Assembly (NCBI GenBank): GCA_002342025.1
Contig: DDPD01000006.1
Span: forward strand, 1 to 14,074
Direction of reading: 5' to 3'
Length of the DNA: 14,074 nucleotides
DNA from: Moraxellaceae bacterium UBA2477
GTDB lineage: Bacteria > Pseudomonadota > Gammaproteobacteria > Pseudomonadales > Moraxellaceae
A program made the position numbers and the translations under genes. The notes under the pieces were generated by a model. The model searched no databases. It was given only the letters and a program-made list of their open reading frames with translations, and was not told where the DNA came from. This document shows, piece after piece, positions 6,904-14,029 of this stretch (position 1 is its first letter; each line of letters begins with the position of its first letter).

Positions 6904-8985
6904 ATGTTCAATATCGTACGTAAAGAATTTCAATTTGGTCAGCAGACTGTCACCCTGGAAACAGGTCGCGTTGCACGTCAGGCAACCGGCGCTGTTATTG
7001 TCACCATGGGTGGCGTTCAGGTTCTCGTAGCAGTCGTTGGTGCTAAGAAAGCCAAACCAGGTCAGGACTTTTTCCCACTGACCGTAAACTACCAAGAAAA
7101 AACCTATGCAGCCGGCCGCATTCCCGGTGGTTACTTCAAGCGTGAAGGTCGTCCTTCAGAAAAAGAAACCTTGACCTCGCGCCTGATCGACCGCCCGATT
7201 CGCCCGCTGTTCCCCGAAGGCTTTGTGAATGAAGTGCAGGTCACGGCAACTGTGATCTCGACGGACAAGCTGCAGGATCCCGATATCGCCGCGTTGCTGG
7301 GCACGTCGGCAGCCTTGGCCATTTCCGGCCTGCCGTTCAATGGTCCAATTGGTGCAGCACGCGTTGCCTACATCAATGATGAATACGTGCTTAACCCAAG
7401 CTATGAGCAACTGAAAACCTCGGATTTGGATCTGGTGGTTGCTGGTACGCAAGGTGCCGTGCTGATGGTTGAGTCCGAAGCAAAGGAACTGAGCGAAGAT
7501 CAAATGCTCGGTGCCGTGCTCTTTGGTCACGACGAAATGCAAGTGGCTATTGAAGCCATTAAAGCATTTGCTGCAGAAGTCGGCACGCCACGTTGGGAGC
7601 TGACGCTGCCTGCTGTGAATACCGAGCTGAAGGCGGCTCTCAAGGCAGCGTTTGAAGCGCAGATTTCGGAAGCCTATACGATTCGCGAAAAGCAGGATCG
7701 TTATGCGCGCTTGGATGAAATCAAGGTTGCCGCTATGGCGCAGTTCGCCACAGAAGATGGCGCTGCCGATGATCTCGAAGACCTGTTTGAAGATCTGAAG
7801 TATCGTACGGTTCGTGACAATATTCTGTCCGGCAAGCCTCGTATCGACGGTCGCGATACTCGCACGGTGCGTGCACTCGACATTCAAACGGGTGTTCTGG
7901 GCAAGGCTCACGGTTCAGCATTGTTTACGCGTGGTGAAACCCAGGCATTAGTCACAGCCACGCTGGGCGGTACGCGCGATGCCATGATGATTGATGCCCT
8001 TGAGGGCAGCTACACCGACAACTTCATGCTGCATTACAACTTCCCTTCCTATTCGGTGGGTGAGACCGGTCGCGAATCTGGTCCTAAGCGTCGTGAAATC
8101 GGCCATGGTCGTCTGGCGCGTCGCGGTGTGCACCCCATGCTGCCGTCGTCCGATAAGTTCCCGTATGCCATTCGTGTGGTGTCGGAAATTACCGAATCCA
8201 ACGGTTCGTCCTCGATGGCTTCGATCTGCGGGGCTTCGTTGGCCCTGATGGATGCCGGCGTGCCGATGAAAGCACCGGTCGCAGGTATTGCCATGGGTCT
8301 GGTGAAAGAAGGCGAGCGCTTTGCCGTTTTGACCGATATCCTGGGCGACGAAGATCACCTGGGCGATATGGACTTTAAGGTGGCCGGTTCTGCTAATGGC
8401 GTCACTGCGTTGCAGATGGATATCAAGATCGAAGGCATCACTGAAGAAATTATGGAAGTGGCGCTGGGCCAAGCTCGTGAAGCTCGCCTGAATATTCTCG
8501 GTCAGATGAACCAAGTACTGGCTCAGTCCCGTGCCGAAGTCAATGCCAATGCCCCGACGTACGCCACCATCCAGATCAGCACGGACAAGATTCGTGATGT
8601 GATTGGTAAGGGCGGCGCCATGATTCGCAGCATCTGCGAGCAGACCAAGGCGAGCATCGACATTGATGACTCCGGTTTGGTTCGTATCTACGGCGAAACC
8701 AAGGGCGCCACACAGGCGGCGCTGGCTCGTGTTCAGGAAGTCACTGCTGAAGTTGAAGTGGGTGCGGTTTATGAGGGTACGGTAGCGCGTATCGTCGATT
8801 TCGGCGCCTTCATCAATATCCTGCCAGGCACAGATGGTCTCGTGCACATTTCGCAAATCGCTCATGAGCGCGTTGAGAATGTCACCGACCATTTGAAGGA
8901 AGGTCAGGTTGTTAAGGTCAAGGTACTTGATGTTGACCAGCGCGGCCGTATTAAGCTGTCCATGAAAGAGCTGATTGAGTCTTAA
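6904..8985 (+). CDS. pnp: Polyribonucleotide nucleotidyltransferase (PNPase)
   Basis: PNPase degrades RNA 3' to 5' by phosphorolysis, as a trimer and as part of the RNA degradosome. The 693-residue product is slightly shorter than E. coli PNPase (711) because the tail after the S1 domain is short. In order: first RNase PH domain (about 1-140, with the FFPLTVNYQEK and RLIDRPIRPLFP motifs), a helical linker, the second RNase PH domain (about 310-545) with catalytic D484, D490 and K492 in GDEDHLGDMDFKVAG, a KH domain with GKGG at 568-571, and an S1 domain from about 620. AGAGG at 6893-6897 supports the ATG at 6904; an upstream in-frame TTG at 6874 lies inside the leader hairpin. It follows rpsO as in most gammaproteobacteria. 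Confidence 0.98.
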   Translation: MFNIVRKEFQFGQQTVTLETGRVARQATGAVIVTMGGVQVLVAVVGAKKAKPGQDFFPLTVNYQEKTYAAGRIPGGYFKREGRPSEKETLTSRLIDRPIRPLFPEGFVNEVQVTATVISTDKLQDPDIAALLGTSAALAISGLPFNGPIGAARVAYINDEYVLNPSYEQLKTSDLDLVVAGTQGAVLMVESEAKELSEDQMLGAVLFGHDEMQVAIEAIKAFAAEVGTPRWELTLPAVNTELKAALKAAFEAQISEAYTIREKQDRYARLDEIKVAAMAQFATEDGAADDLEDLFEDLKYRTVRDNILSGKPRIDGRDTRTVRALDIQTGVLGKAHGSALFTRGETQALVTATLGGTRDAMMIDALEGSYTDNFMLHYNFPSYSVGETGRESGPKRREIGHGRLARRGVHPMLPSSDKFPYAIRVVSEITESNGSSSMASICGASLALMDAGVPMKAPVAGIAMGLVKEGERFAVLTDILGDEDHLGDMDFKVAGSANGVTALQMDIKIEGITEEIMEVALGQAREARLNILGQMNQVLAQSRAEVNANAPTYATIQISTDKIRDVIGKGGAMIRSICEQTKASIDIDDSGLVRIYGETKGATQAALARVQEVTAEVEVGAVYEGTVARIVDFGAFINILPGTDGLVHISQIAHERVENVTDHLKEGQVVKVKVLDVDQRGRIKLSMKELIES

Positions 8986-8993
8986 TGGGCTTG

Positions 8994-9031
8994 ACCGCTG
9001 GAGGCTAAACTAGGCCTCCAGCGGTTCTTTT
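8994..9031 (+). terminator. Intrinsic terminator after pnp
   Basis: A perfect 12-bp stem (8994-9005 with 9014-9025), an 8-base loop and TCTTTT follow the pnp stop by 8 bases. It should close the rpsO-pnp unit and separate it from the transport operon. Confidence 0.92.
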
Positions 9032-9108
9032 GGAAATAAAAAACCTCTGAACGGTTGCGCTAAGCGCTTCTATCGTGACAGTGCTTGGTGGTATCTTTTC
9101 CACGATCA

Positions 9109-9124
9109 GTCAGTAGGTACTGAC
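9109..9124. promoter_or_regulatory. Perfect 7-2-7 inverted repeat upstream of the transport operon, candidate operator
   Basis: GTCAGTA-GG-TACTGAC forms a perfect inverted repeat 70 bases before the first gene of the transporter operon, in the only long gap that could hold its promoter. Its size suits a dimeric regulator, but I cannot assign it to a family, and no regulator gene is nearby. The flanks also contain an 8-bp inverted pair, CTAAGCGC (9060-9067) and GCGCTTAG (9125-9132). I could not place convincing -35/-10 boxes in 9032-9194, although 9141-9175 is A-rich. Confidence 0.35.
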
Positions 9125-9194
9125 GCGCTTAGGGTGCATCCAAAATAAAAATGCGTCTTGGCGTCAAAATAATAATCAACTCAAGGAGAAAGAC

Positions 9195-10226
9195 ATGAGT
9201 GACTCCAGCCTACTCCGTCGCGGTTTCGCCGGTGCCATCATTGGCGCATCCGTTCTGCTCTCCGCCTGCGATCCGCTGGCGTTTATCAGTAACCAAACCC
9301 TGCGCTTCGTTGAAAAGAAGCTCGTTCCACCCATGCTGAAAGACACCGATTACCTGATGGCTTGCCAGTCGGGTGTTGCGGTTACGCCGCTTCTGATGGC
9401 GACCGAAAATCTGGGTGCCGATGCCAATCAATTGGGTACACTGCTCTACACCACCGCAGCACTGTGTGCTGAAACCGTGGCCTTCGATAATGAGCTGCGC
9501 TATCTGCGTGCCTCGCGCGCCGGTAACGTAGAAGAAGCTCAAGACGCACGTATCGCGCAAAAGCGCTTCGCCGAACTTGCCGCTCGTCGTCAGCTCAATG
9601 CCTATAACCGTTTTGTGACGTACTACGAAAAGCGTTATGAAATCAAAATTGGCGAGGAGTGCACCGACTTCTACAAAGACTTCGATGAGTTCGTCTACAT
9701 GCTCGGTCTCATCACCGGCCTGCAGGCTGTTCTCAACGACATTACTGCTCAGCAAGCCGTCGGCGTGCCGCTTGATATCGCTGCAAAAGCAGAACGTGCA
9801 TTCTCATGCTTGGATAACAAAAAGTGGTGGGGCGTACCGGTTGCAGCCCGCGCTGTGATCTGGAACGTACTGCCAGGCTTGGATGAAGGTAAAGATGTTT
9901 GGGGCGCCTTCAATGCCTCCATGGCATTGGGTGAGGCCGCTGGCGTTCGTTTGCCGCACGCCATGTATGCCCTGTCCGCCGTGGGTAAAGATGATAACGC
10001 CCGTGTTCGCGATGCTATTCGTCGCTTCACTGCGGTGAAAGAAGATTTCAAACCTAACGCGCAGTATGGCTTGGTAGACAGTCTGGCGGGCTTCATTGTC
10101 TTGTCCTTGTCCGACAAGCTTTGGACGGAAGGTGCAGGTACCCGTACGCCACCCGGTAGCTTAGGCAAATTCTGGGATGAAAAAGTGGAAGCGCCAGAGG
10201 GCGTTGACGTAGGTGACCTGCTCTAA
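9195..10226 (+). CDS. Lipoprotein resembling the TatT component of TPR-associated TRAP transporters
   Basis: The 343-residue product begins with a lipoprotein signal: basic RR at 8-9, a hydrophobic stretch, and the lipobox LSAC at 22-25, so Cys25 is the predicted lipidated residue. The next residue is Asp, which in E. coli tends to keep a lipoprotein in the inner membrane. The mature part is mainly helical, with repeated Ala/Leu-rich helices (about 60-145) and a lysine/tryptophan-rich turn near 209-212. It has four further cysteines (57, 91, 156, 205). AAGGAGA at 9183-9189 supports the start. The helices and position before a TRAP binding protein and permease resemble TatT (Tp0956 of Treponema pallidum), a TPR-like trimer that docks the binding protein. 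The family assignment rests on pattern and context; the lipoprotein call is firmer. Confidence 0.6.
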   Translation: MSDSSLLRRGFAGAIIGASVLLSACDPLAFISNQTLRFVEKKLVPPMLKDTDYLMACQSGVAVTPLLMATENLGADANQLGTLLYTTAALCAETVAFDNELRYLRASRAGNVEEAQDARIAQKRFAELAARRQLNAYNRFVTYYEKRYEIKIGEECTDFYKDFDEFVYMLGLITGLQAVLNDITAQQAVGVPLDIAAKAERAFSCLDNKKWWGVPVAARAVIWNVLPGLDEGKDVWGAFNASMALGEAAGVRLPHAMYALSAVGKDDNARVRDAIRRFTAVKEDFKPNAQYGLVDSLAGFIVLSLSDKLWTEGAGTRTPPGSLGKFWDEKVEAPEGVDVGDLL

Positions 10227-10242
10227 CATTTTGTGAACTTTA

Positions 10243-10275
10243 TAGGGCTCATGACGTTCAACGTCTTGAGCCCTA
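10243..10275 (+). promoter_or_regulatory. Intergenic hairpin without a T tract
   Basis: A 9-bp perfect stem (10243-10251 with 10267-10275), a T:T mismatch and a further 4-5 bp of GACG/CGTC form a strong hairpin in the 86-base gap between the lipoprotein and solute-binding protein genes. The bases after it (CATTCGGC) are not a T tract, so a terminator is unlikely. An mRNA stabiliser or processing site that gives different levels of the two products is plausible. Confidence 0.6.
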
Positions 10276-10312
10276 CATTCGGCTTAAAATTGATTAAACA
10301 GAGGGAACTCAA

Positions 10313-11314
10313 ATGCGTAAGTTAAACCTACTAGCAGCATCCGTATTTGCGGCGACTGCAACGTTTTCGATGCAAGCGTCAGCAGCAAACAAAGTTTGTG
10401 TGTTCGACATCCTCGGTGCACAAGGTGATGTCACCGGAATGATGAAGGACTACGCTCTTGCCGCTAAGGGCATGGGTGGTCAAATTGAACTGAAAACCTA
10501 CACCGACGAACGTACCGCCGCTGAAGACTTCAAAGCAGGTCAATGTGATGGCGTTATGCTGACAGGTCTGCGTGGTCGTCAATTCAATGATTTCACGGGT
10601 TCGCTCGACTCCTTGGGTGCAATTCCATCGAACAAGATCATGGAAAAAGCCCTGGCAACCTTGGCTAACCCAGCGCTGGCCTCGAAAATGGTTCAAGGCA
10701 AGTATGAAGTGGCTGGCATTGCGCCCGCCGGTGCTGCTTTCCTGTTCGTGAAAGACCGCTCCATCAACAGCGTGGAAAAGCTCGCCGGTAAGAAAATTGC
10801 CGTATTTGATTACGACAAATCACAAGCCAAGATGGTTCAGAAGATCGGCGCACAGCCTGTCTCCTCTGACATCACCAATTTCGCTGCTAAGTTCAATAAC
10901 GGCGCAGTGGATATCGTTGCTGCCCCCGCATTGGCCTATAAGCCGCTGGAAATGTACAAGGGCTTGGGCAAAAACGGTGCCATCGTGCGCTTTCCAATCG
11001 TGCAGCTGACGTTCCAGTTGATTATCAACAAGGACAAGTTCCCAGCTGATTTTGGTCAAAAGTCACGTGTTTACTGGAACGCGCAAACCCCACGCGCGAT
11101 GGGTATCGTGACCAAGGCTGAAAAAGATATTCCAGCCGGCGTCTGGATGGATCTGCCAGAGAAGGACAAAGACGGTTATATCGTGCTGCTGCGCGACGCA
11201 CGTATTGCCCTGACCAAGGAAGGTATCTACAACCCATTCACCATGAAAGTCTTGAAGAAGACTCGTTGTTCGGTGAATGGCGCAGATGCCGAATGCTCGC
11301 AGAATCTCGAGTAA
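10313..11314 (+). CDS. Periplasmic solute-binding protein, AdeT type, of a TRAP transporter
   Basis: The 333-residue product has a Sec signal peptide (basic MRK, hydrophobic core, ASA cleavage before Ala25), so it is periplasmic. It resembles the AdeT1/AdeT2 family of Acinetobacter as I recall it (ANKVCVFDILG start, FKAGQCDGVMLTGLRG, GKKIAVFDYDKSQAKMVQKI). Residues 159-246 also follow the domain pattern of DctP-type TRAP binding proteins: GKKI, then KIGAQPV, FNNGAVDIVAAP and a LIINKDKF strand. The arginine usual in the DctP G-x-K-x-R motif is Ala163 here. Cysteines at 29, 78, 319 and 328 could form disulfides. GAGGGAA at 10301-10307 supports the ATG. It lies between a TatT-like lipoprotein and a TRAP permease, so uptake is far more likely than the RND efflux role in the AdeT name. 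The ligand is unknown. Confidence 0.75.
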   Translation: MRKLNLLAASVFAATATFSMQASAANKVCVFDILGAQGDVTGMMKDYALAAKGMGGQIELKTYTDERTAAEDFKAGQCDGVMLTGLRGRQFNDFTGSLDSLGAIPSNKIMEKALATLANPALASKMVQGKYEVAGIAPAGAAFLFVKDRSINSVEKLAGKKIAVFDYDKSQAKMVQKIGAQPVSSDITNFAAKFNNGAVDIVAAPALAYKPLEMYKGLGKNGAIVRFPIVQLTFQLIINKDKFPADFGQKSRVYWNAQTPRAMGIVTKAEKDIPAGVWMDLPEKDKDGYIVLLRDARIALTKEGIYNPFTMKVLKKTRCSVNGADAECSQNLE

Positions 11315-11335
11315 TTTGAGCCATAGTGAAATGAT

Positions 11336-11365
11336 CGCCAGGGTCTAAAAAGGCTCTGGCGTTTT
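11336..11365 (+). terminator. Weak terminator or attenuator between binding protein and permease genes
   Basis: A 10-bp stem with two G:T pairs (11336-11345 with 11352-11361) and a TAAAAA loop is followed by TTTTCATTCTT. It lies 21 bases after the binding-protein stop and 21 before the permease start. The imperfect stem and broken T tract suggest partial termination, which would give more binding protein than permease. Confidence 0.65.
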
Positions 11366-11386
11366 CATTCTTCAAGGAAGCTAAAA

Positions 11387-13531
11387 ATGAATAACAAGCC
11401 ACTCTTCCTCAACCGCAGTGGATTGGAATGGTTTTCCAGCCTGCCGGTACTGTGTTTACTGTTGTTGACACTGGTCATTGGCACCGGGGAAATGTTCCAC
11501 GGCCAGCTTTTGCGCATGGGCGAACGCATGTTCGGTGACCCAGCCAACAATATTCAGTACTTCATGTTGCGTGCCGATCCGACTAAGCCGGATTGCGATC
11601 CCAACATGGATATCGACGCGGCGGTTGCCGCGCAGGCAGCAGCACCCGCAGCTGTCTCAGATGATCCGCTAGATGCTCTCTTTGCTTCAGAGCCGCAAGA
11701 TCCTGCGGCTATTCGTGACTCAATGGAAAAAGCCAAGGCGCTTTGCATTGAGAAAAACACGATGTATGAAGGCATCGTTAAAAATATTACGCCGAAAGTA
11801 AAAGCATTCCGTGCGATTGAAACGGGCTTCTTCGGTATTTTTAAATTTGGTACCGAAAACCGACCATTGCTTTTATTGGTGATGTTTGCAATTGCAGCGG
11901 TAACGACGACGCTTGGTACGCATCACATTGGTTTGCGTCCACCGCGCTATAAAAAGGACTTTCCGATTTATGGCGCGTCCATGGTTTTGGCTAACGGTCT
12001 GGCGCTTTTCTCTAGCTGGTACTATTACAACAATGTGCTGCTGAACTCGGGTATCCCAATTGAAAAACCCCTGCTGAACTACATCATGATCGGCCTGTTT
12101 GCAGTACTGACAGCGATCAGTGTTTTCAAGCTGGTGCGTCCGCCTGTAGATGCTGAAGAGGGCGGCAGCTGGGGCTTGGCAACGTTGTCGATACCGTTGT
12201 ATGCCTTCATGGCCATTACTTCATCCATCACATTCTTGGGCGAAGGCCACATGGCTGGTCTGGCCATTTACTTGGGTCAGTTGCTTGAATATTCAGGTAT
12301 TTTCTTGAACTTGGCGCTTTATATCTGGGCGGGTATGTTGCTGAAGCAGACTCGTGTTGTGCACTTGTTCATGGATGTTGTGCGTCCATTCAAGTTCTCA
12401 CCAGAAACGCTGACGTGGGTCATTTTGATCGCGGCTGCCATCCCCACGGCGTATACCGGTGCCTCAGGTATCTTCGTTATTGCAGCGGGTGCGATTGTTT
12501 ATAAGGAAGTCTTGCAGTCGGGTGCTCGTCGTCAGTATGCACTGGCAGCTGCGGCCATGTCCGGCTCACTGGGTGTGGTGCTGCGCCCATGTTTGCTGAT
12601 CGTGCTGATTGCTGCGCTGAACAAGCAAGTTACCACCAATGAACTTTATGGCTGGGGTGTGTCGGTATTCTTGCTGACGTCCACCATTTTCTTCCTGTTC
12701 TCCTTGTATCTGCGTGAAGGCGTCAGCGAGAAAACCAATCTAGGTGAGGCGCTGCGTGGCGCTGCGCGTGCGCTGGTGCCGGTGTCTCCGTACATCGTCA
12801 TCGTGGTTGCCGTAGTTCAGGGCTACCAGTATTTCCTGGATACCAAGCTGGACGAATTCACTGCACCTGTCATGTTGCCGGTGATCATGTTGTTCATCGT
12901 CATCTTTGACAAAATGCGTCGTGAGCCGAAGGCCGTGGCCGTCATCAACAATCCGGAAGCCGAGCGTCGTGTCGGTTTGGAAGGCGCAGTTCGCTTCGCT
13001 ACCAACGAGACCATCGGTCACATCGGTGCACTGATCATGTTGATGGCACTGTCTGTTTCGGTCGGTGGCGTTATCGAGCGCTCCGGCATGATGGAAAGTG
13101 TTCCAGCCGATCTCGGCAACATCTGGCTGGCGCTGACCATTCTGATGGGTACGCTGATTTTCATCGGTATGATCATGGATCCGTTCGGTGCCGTGATTTT
13201 GGTGTCGGCGACCATCGCGCCAATTGCCTACAGCAACGGTATTGATCCGATCCACTTTTGGATGATCGTGCTGACAGCCTTCGAGCTTGGCTATTTGTCG
13301 CCACCGGTGGCGCTGAATCAGCTCTTGGTTCGTATGGTTGTCGGTGAGAAGGTGATGGATGAGGCGGACGCTGAAGTCGCCCATAAGAGCTTCTACTATC
13401 GCTATGAGCGCTGGATCCTACCAGTCGTTGTGATGGCGATTGGTTTGTTGACTGTGGTTTACGGTGGTCAGCTCTTAGTCGAGCATGGTGCCGAATGGCG
13501 GGCATCTTTGGATGCACTGCTGGGTGGTTAA
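11387..13531 (+). CDS. TRAP transporter permease, fused small (DctQ-like) and large (DctM) parts
   Basis: This 714-residue integral membrane protein is the membrane part of a TRAP uptake system, normally driven by a sodium gradient. The C-terminal part (about 290-700) is DctM-like: the first repeat has GASGIFVIAAG at 358-368 and a GVVLRPC turn at 396-402; the second has MDPFGAVILVSATIAP near 598-613, GIDPIHFW near 618-625 and LSPPVALNQLL at 637-647. The N-terminal part has helices at about 16-34, 159-180, 194-212 and 230-250, like a fused DctQ subunit; no separate dctQ gene is present. Helices 1 and 2 are separated by a loop of about 120 residues, predicted periplasmic by the positive-inside rule, Ala/Asp-rich with cysteines at 70 and 120. 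AAGGAAG at 11374-11380 supports the ATG. It is last in the operon. Confidence 0.88.
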   Translation: MNNKPLFLNRSGLEWFSSLPVLCLLLLTLVIGTGEMFHGQLLRMGERMFGDPANNIQYFMLRADPTKPDCDPNMDIDAAVAAQAAAPAAVSDDPLDALFASEPQDPAAIRDSMEKAKALCIEKNTMYEGIVKNITPKVKAFRAIETGFFGIFKFGTENRPLLLLVMFAIAAVTTTLGTHHIGLRPPRYKKDFPIYGASMVLANGLALFSSWYYYNNVLLNSGIPIEKPLLNYIMIGLFAVLTAISVFKLVRPPVDAEEGGSWGLATLSIPLYAFMAITSSITFLGEGHMAGLAIYLGQLLEYSGIFLNLALYIWAGMLLKQTRVVHLFMDVVRPFKFSPETLTWVILIAAAIPTAYTGASGIFVIAAGAIVYKEVLQSGARRQYALAAAAMSGSLGVVLRPCLLIVLIAALNKQVTTNELYGWGVSVFLLTSTIFFLFSLYLREGVSEKTNLGEALRGAARALVPVSPYIVIVVAVVQGYQYFLDTKLDEFTAPVMLPVIMLFIVIFDKMRREPKAVAVINNPEAERRVGLEGAVRFATNETIGHIGALIMLMALSVSVGGVIERSGMMESVPADLGNIWLALTILMGTLIFIGMIMDPFGAVILVSATIAPIAYSNGIDPIHFWMIVLTAFELGYLSPPVALNQLLVRMVVGEKVMDEADAEVAHKSFYYRYERWILPVVVMAIGLLTVVYGGQLLVEHGAEWRASLDALLGG

Positions 13532-13550
13532 GCTCCGCTAGGTCATAACG

Positions 13551-13592
13551 ACCCAATAAAAAGCCGACCTCAGGGTCGGCTTTTTATTGGGT
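13551..13592. terminator. Bidirectional terminator, operon end
   Basis: A 19-bp perfect stem (13551-13569 with 13574-13592) around a TCAG loop has a GCCGACC/GGTCGGC core flanked by A and T runs, so it reads as an intrinsic terminator on both strands. It lies 19 bases after the permease stop and serves the convergent pair with panD. Confidence 0.92.
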
Positions 13593-13607
13593 GAATGTTC
13601 AGGCACA

Positions 13608-13634
13608 AAAAAACCGGCATAGTGCCGGTTTTTT
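13608..13634. terminator. Second bidirectional terminator, panD end
   Basis: A 12-bp perfect stem (13608-13619 with 13623-13634) with core CCGGCA/TGCCGG, a TAG loop and flanking A and T runs terminates both strands. It lies 14 bases beyond the panD stop on the minus strand, so it is probably the main panD terminator. Confidence 0.9.
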
Positions 13635-13648
13635 GTTGCTTGTAGTAA

Positions 13649-14029
13649 TCAGGCTACTTGCACAGGGATTGCATTAGCACTGTGGCTGACGGAGTTGTCA
13701 ATGTTGCAATAGACTAAGCGCGGTTCGAAGCTGGCCAGTTCAGCATGCTCGAATTGGGCATAAGTGCAAATGATGACGCGGTCACCCGGTTGGGCCTTGT
13801 GCGCAGCAGCACCATTAACAGAGATCATCTTCGAGCCAGATTCGGCACGAATGGCGTACGTCGTAAAGCGCTCGCCATTGGCAACGTTATAAATCTGGAT
13901 TTGCTCGTATTCACGAATGCCAGCTAAATCCAGTAGGTCGCCGTCAATCGCGCACGAACCCTCGTAATCTAACTCGGCATGAGTCACACAAGCCCGATGT
14001 AGCTTGGCTTTGAGCATGATGCATTGCAT
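13649..14029 (-). CDS. panD: Aspartate 1-decarboxylase (pyruvoyl enzyme precursor)
   Basis: PanD decarboxylates L-aspartate to beta-alanine for pantothenate and coenzyme A synthesis in the cytoplasm. The 126-residue length equals that of E. coli. The proenzyme cleaves itself between Gly24 and Ser25 (HAELDYEGSCAID) to make the pyruvoyl cofactor. Lys9, Arg54 and Tyr58 (in GERFTTYAI) and the SVNGAAAHKA loop are conserved, and the C terminus AIPVQVA matches E. coli. On the minus strand GGAGGT (14037-14042) sits 7 bases before the ATG. It converges on the transport operon and no pan genes are next to it inside the window; what lies upstream is cut off at 14074. Confidence 0.98.
   Translation of the reverse strand: MQCIMLKAKLHRACVTHAELDYEGSCAIDGDLLDLAGIREYEQIQIYNVANGERFTTYAIRAESGSKMISVNGAAAHKAQPGDRVIICTYAQFEHAELASFEPRLVYCNIDNSVSHSANAIPVQVA

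Noticed and set aside
7948..8892. Long antisense open frame (314 codons) opposite pnp
   Set aside because: It is fully inside pnp, its protein is compositionally odd (His/Asn/Thr-rich) with no recognisable domain, and it follows from the codon bias of the opposite strand. The same applies to frames at 7156-7911 and 3156-3746.
9032..9194. Candidate sigma70 or sigma54 promoter boxes (for example TTGGTG at 9085)
   Set aside because: No -10 box with 16-18 base spacing and no GG/GC -24/-12 pair could be placed with confidence.
9195..13531. Twin-arginine translocation genes suggested by the names TatT/TatP
   Set aside because: The Tat label refers to TPR-associated TRAP components; none of the three proteins resembles TatA, TatB or TatC.
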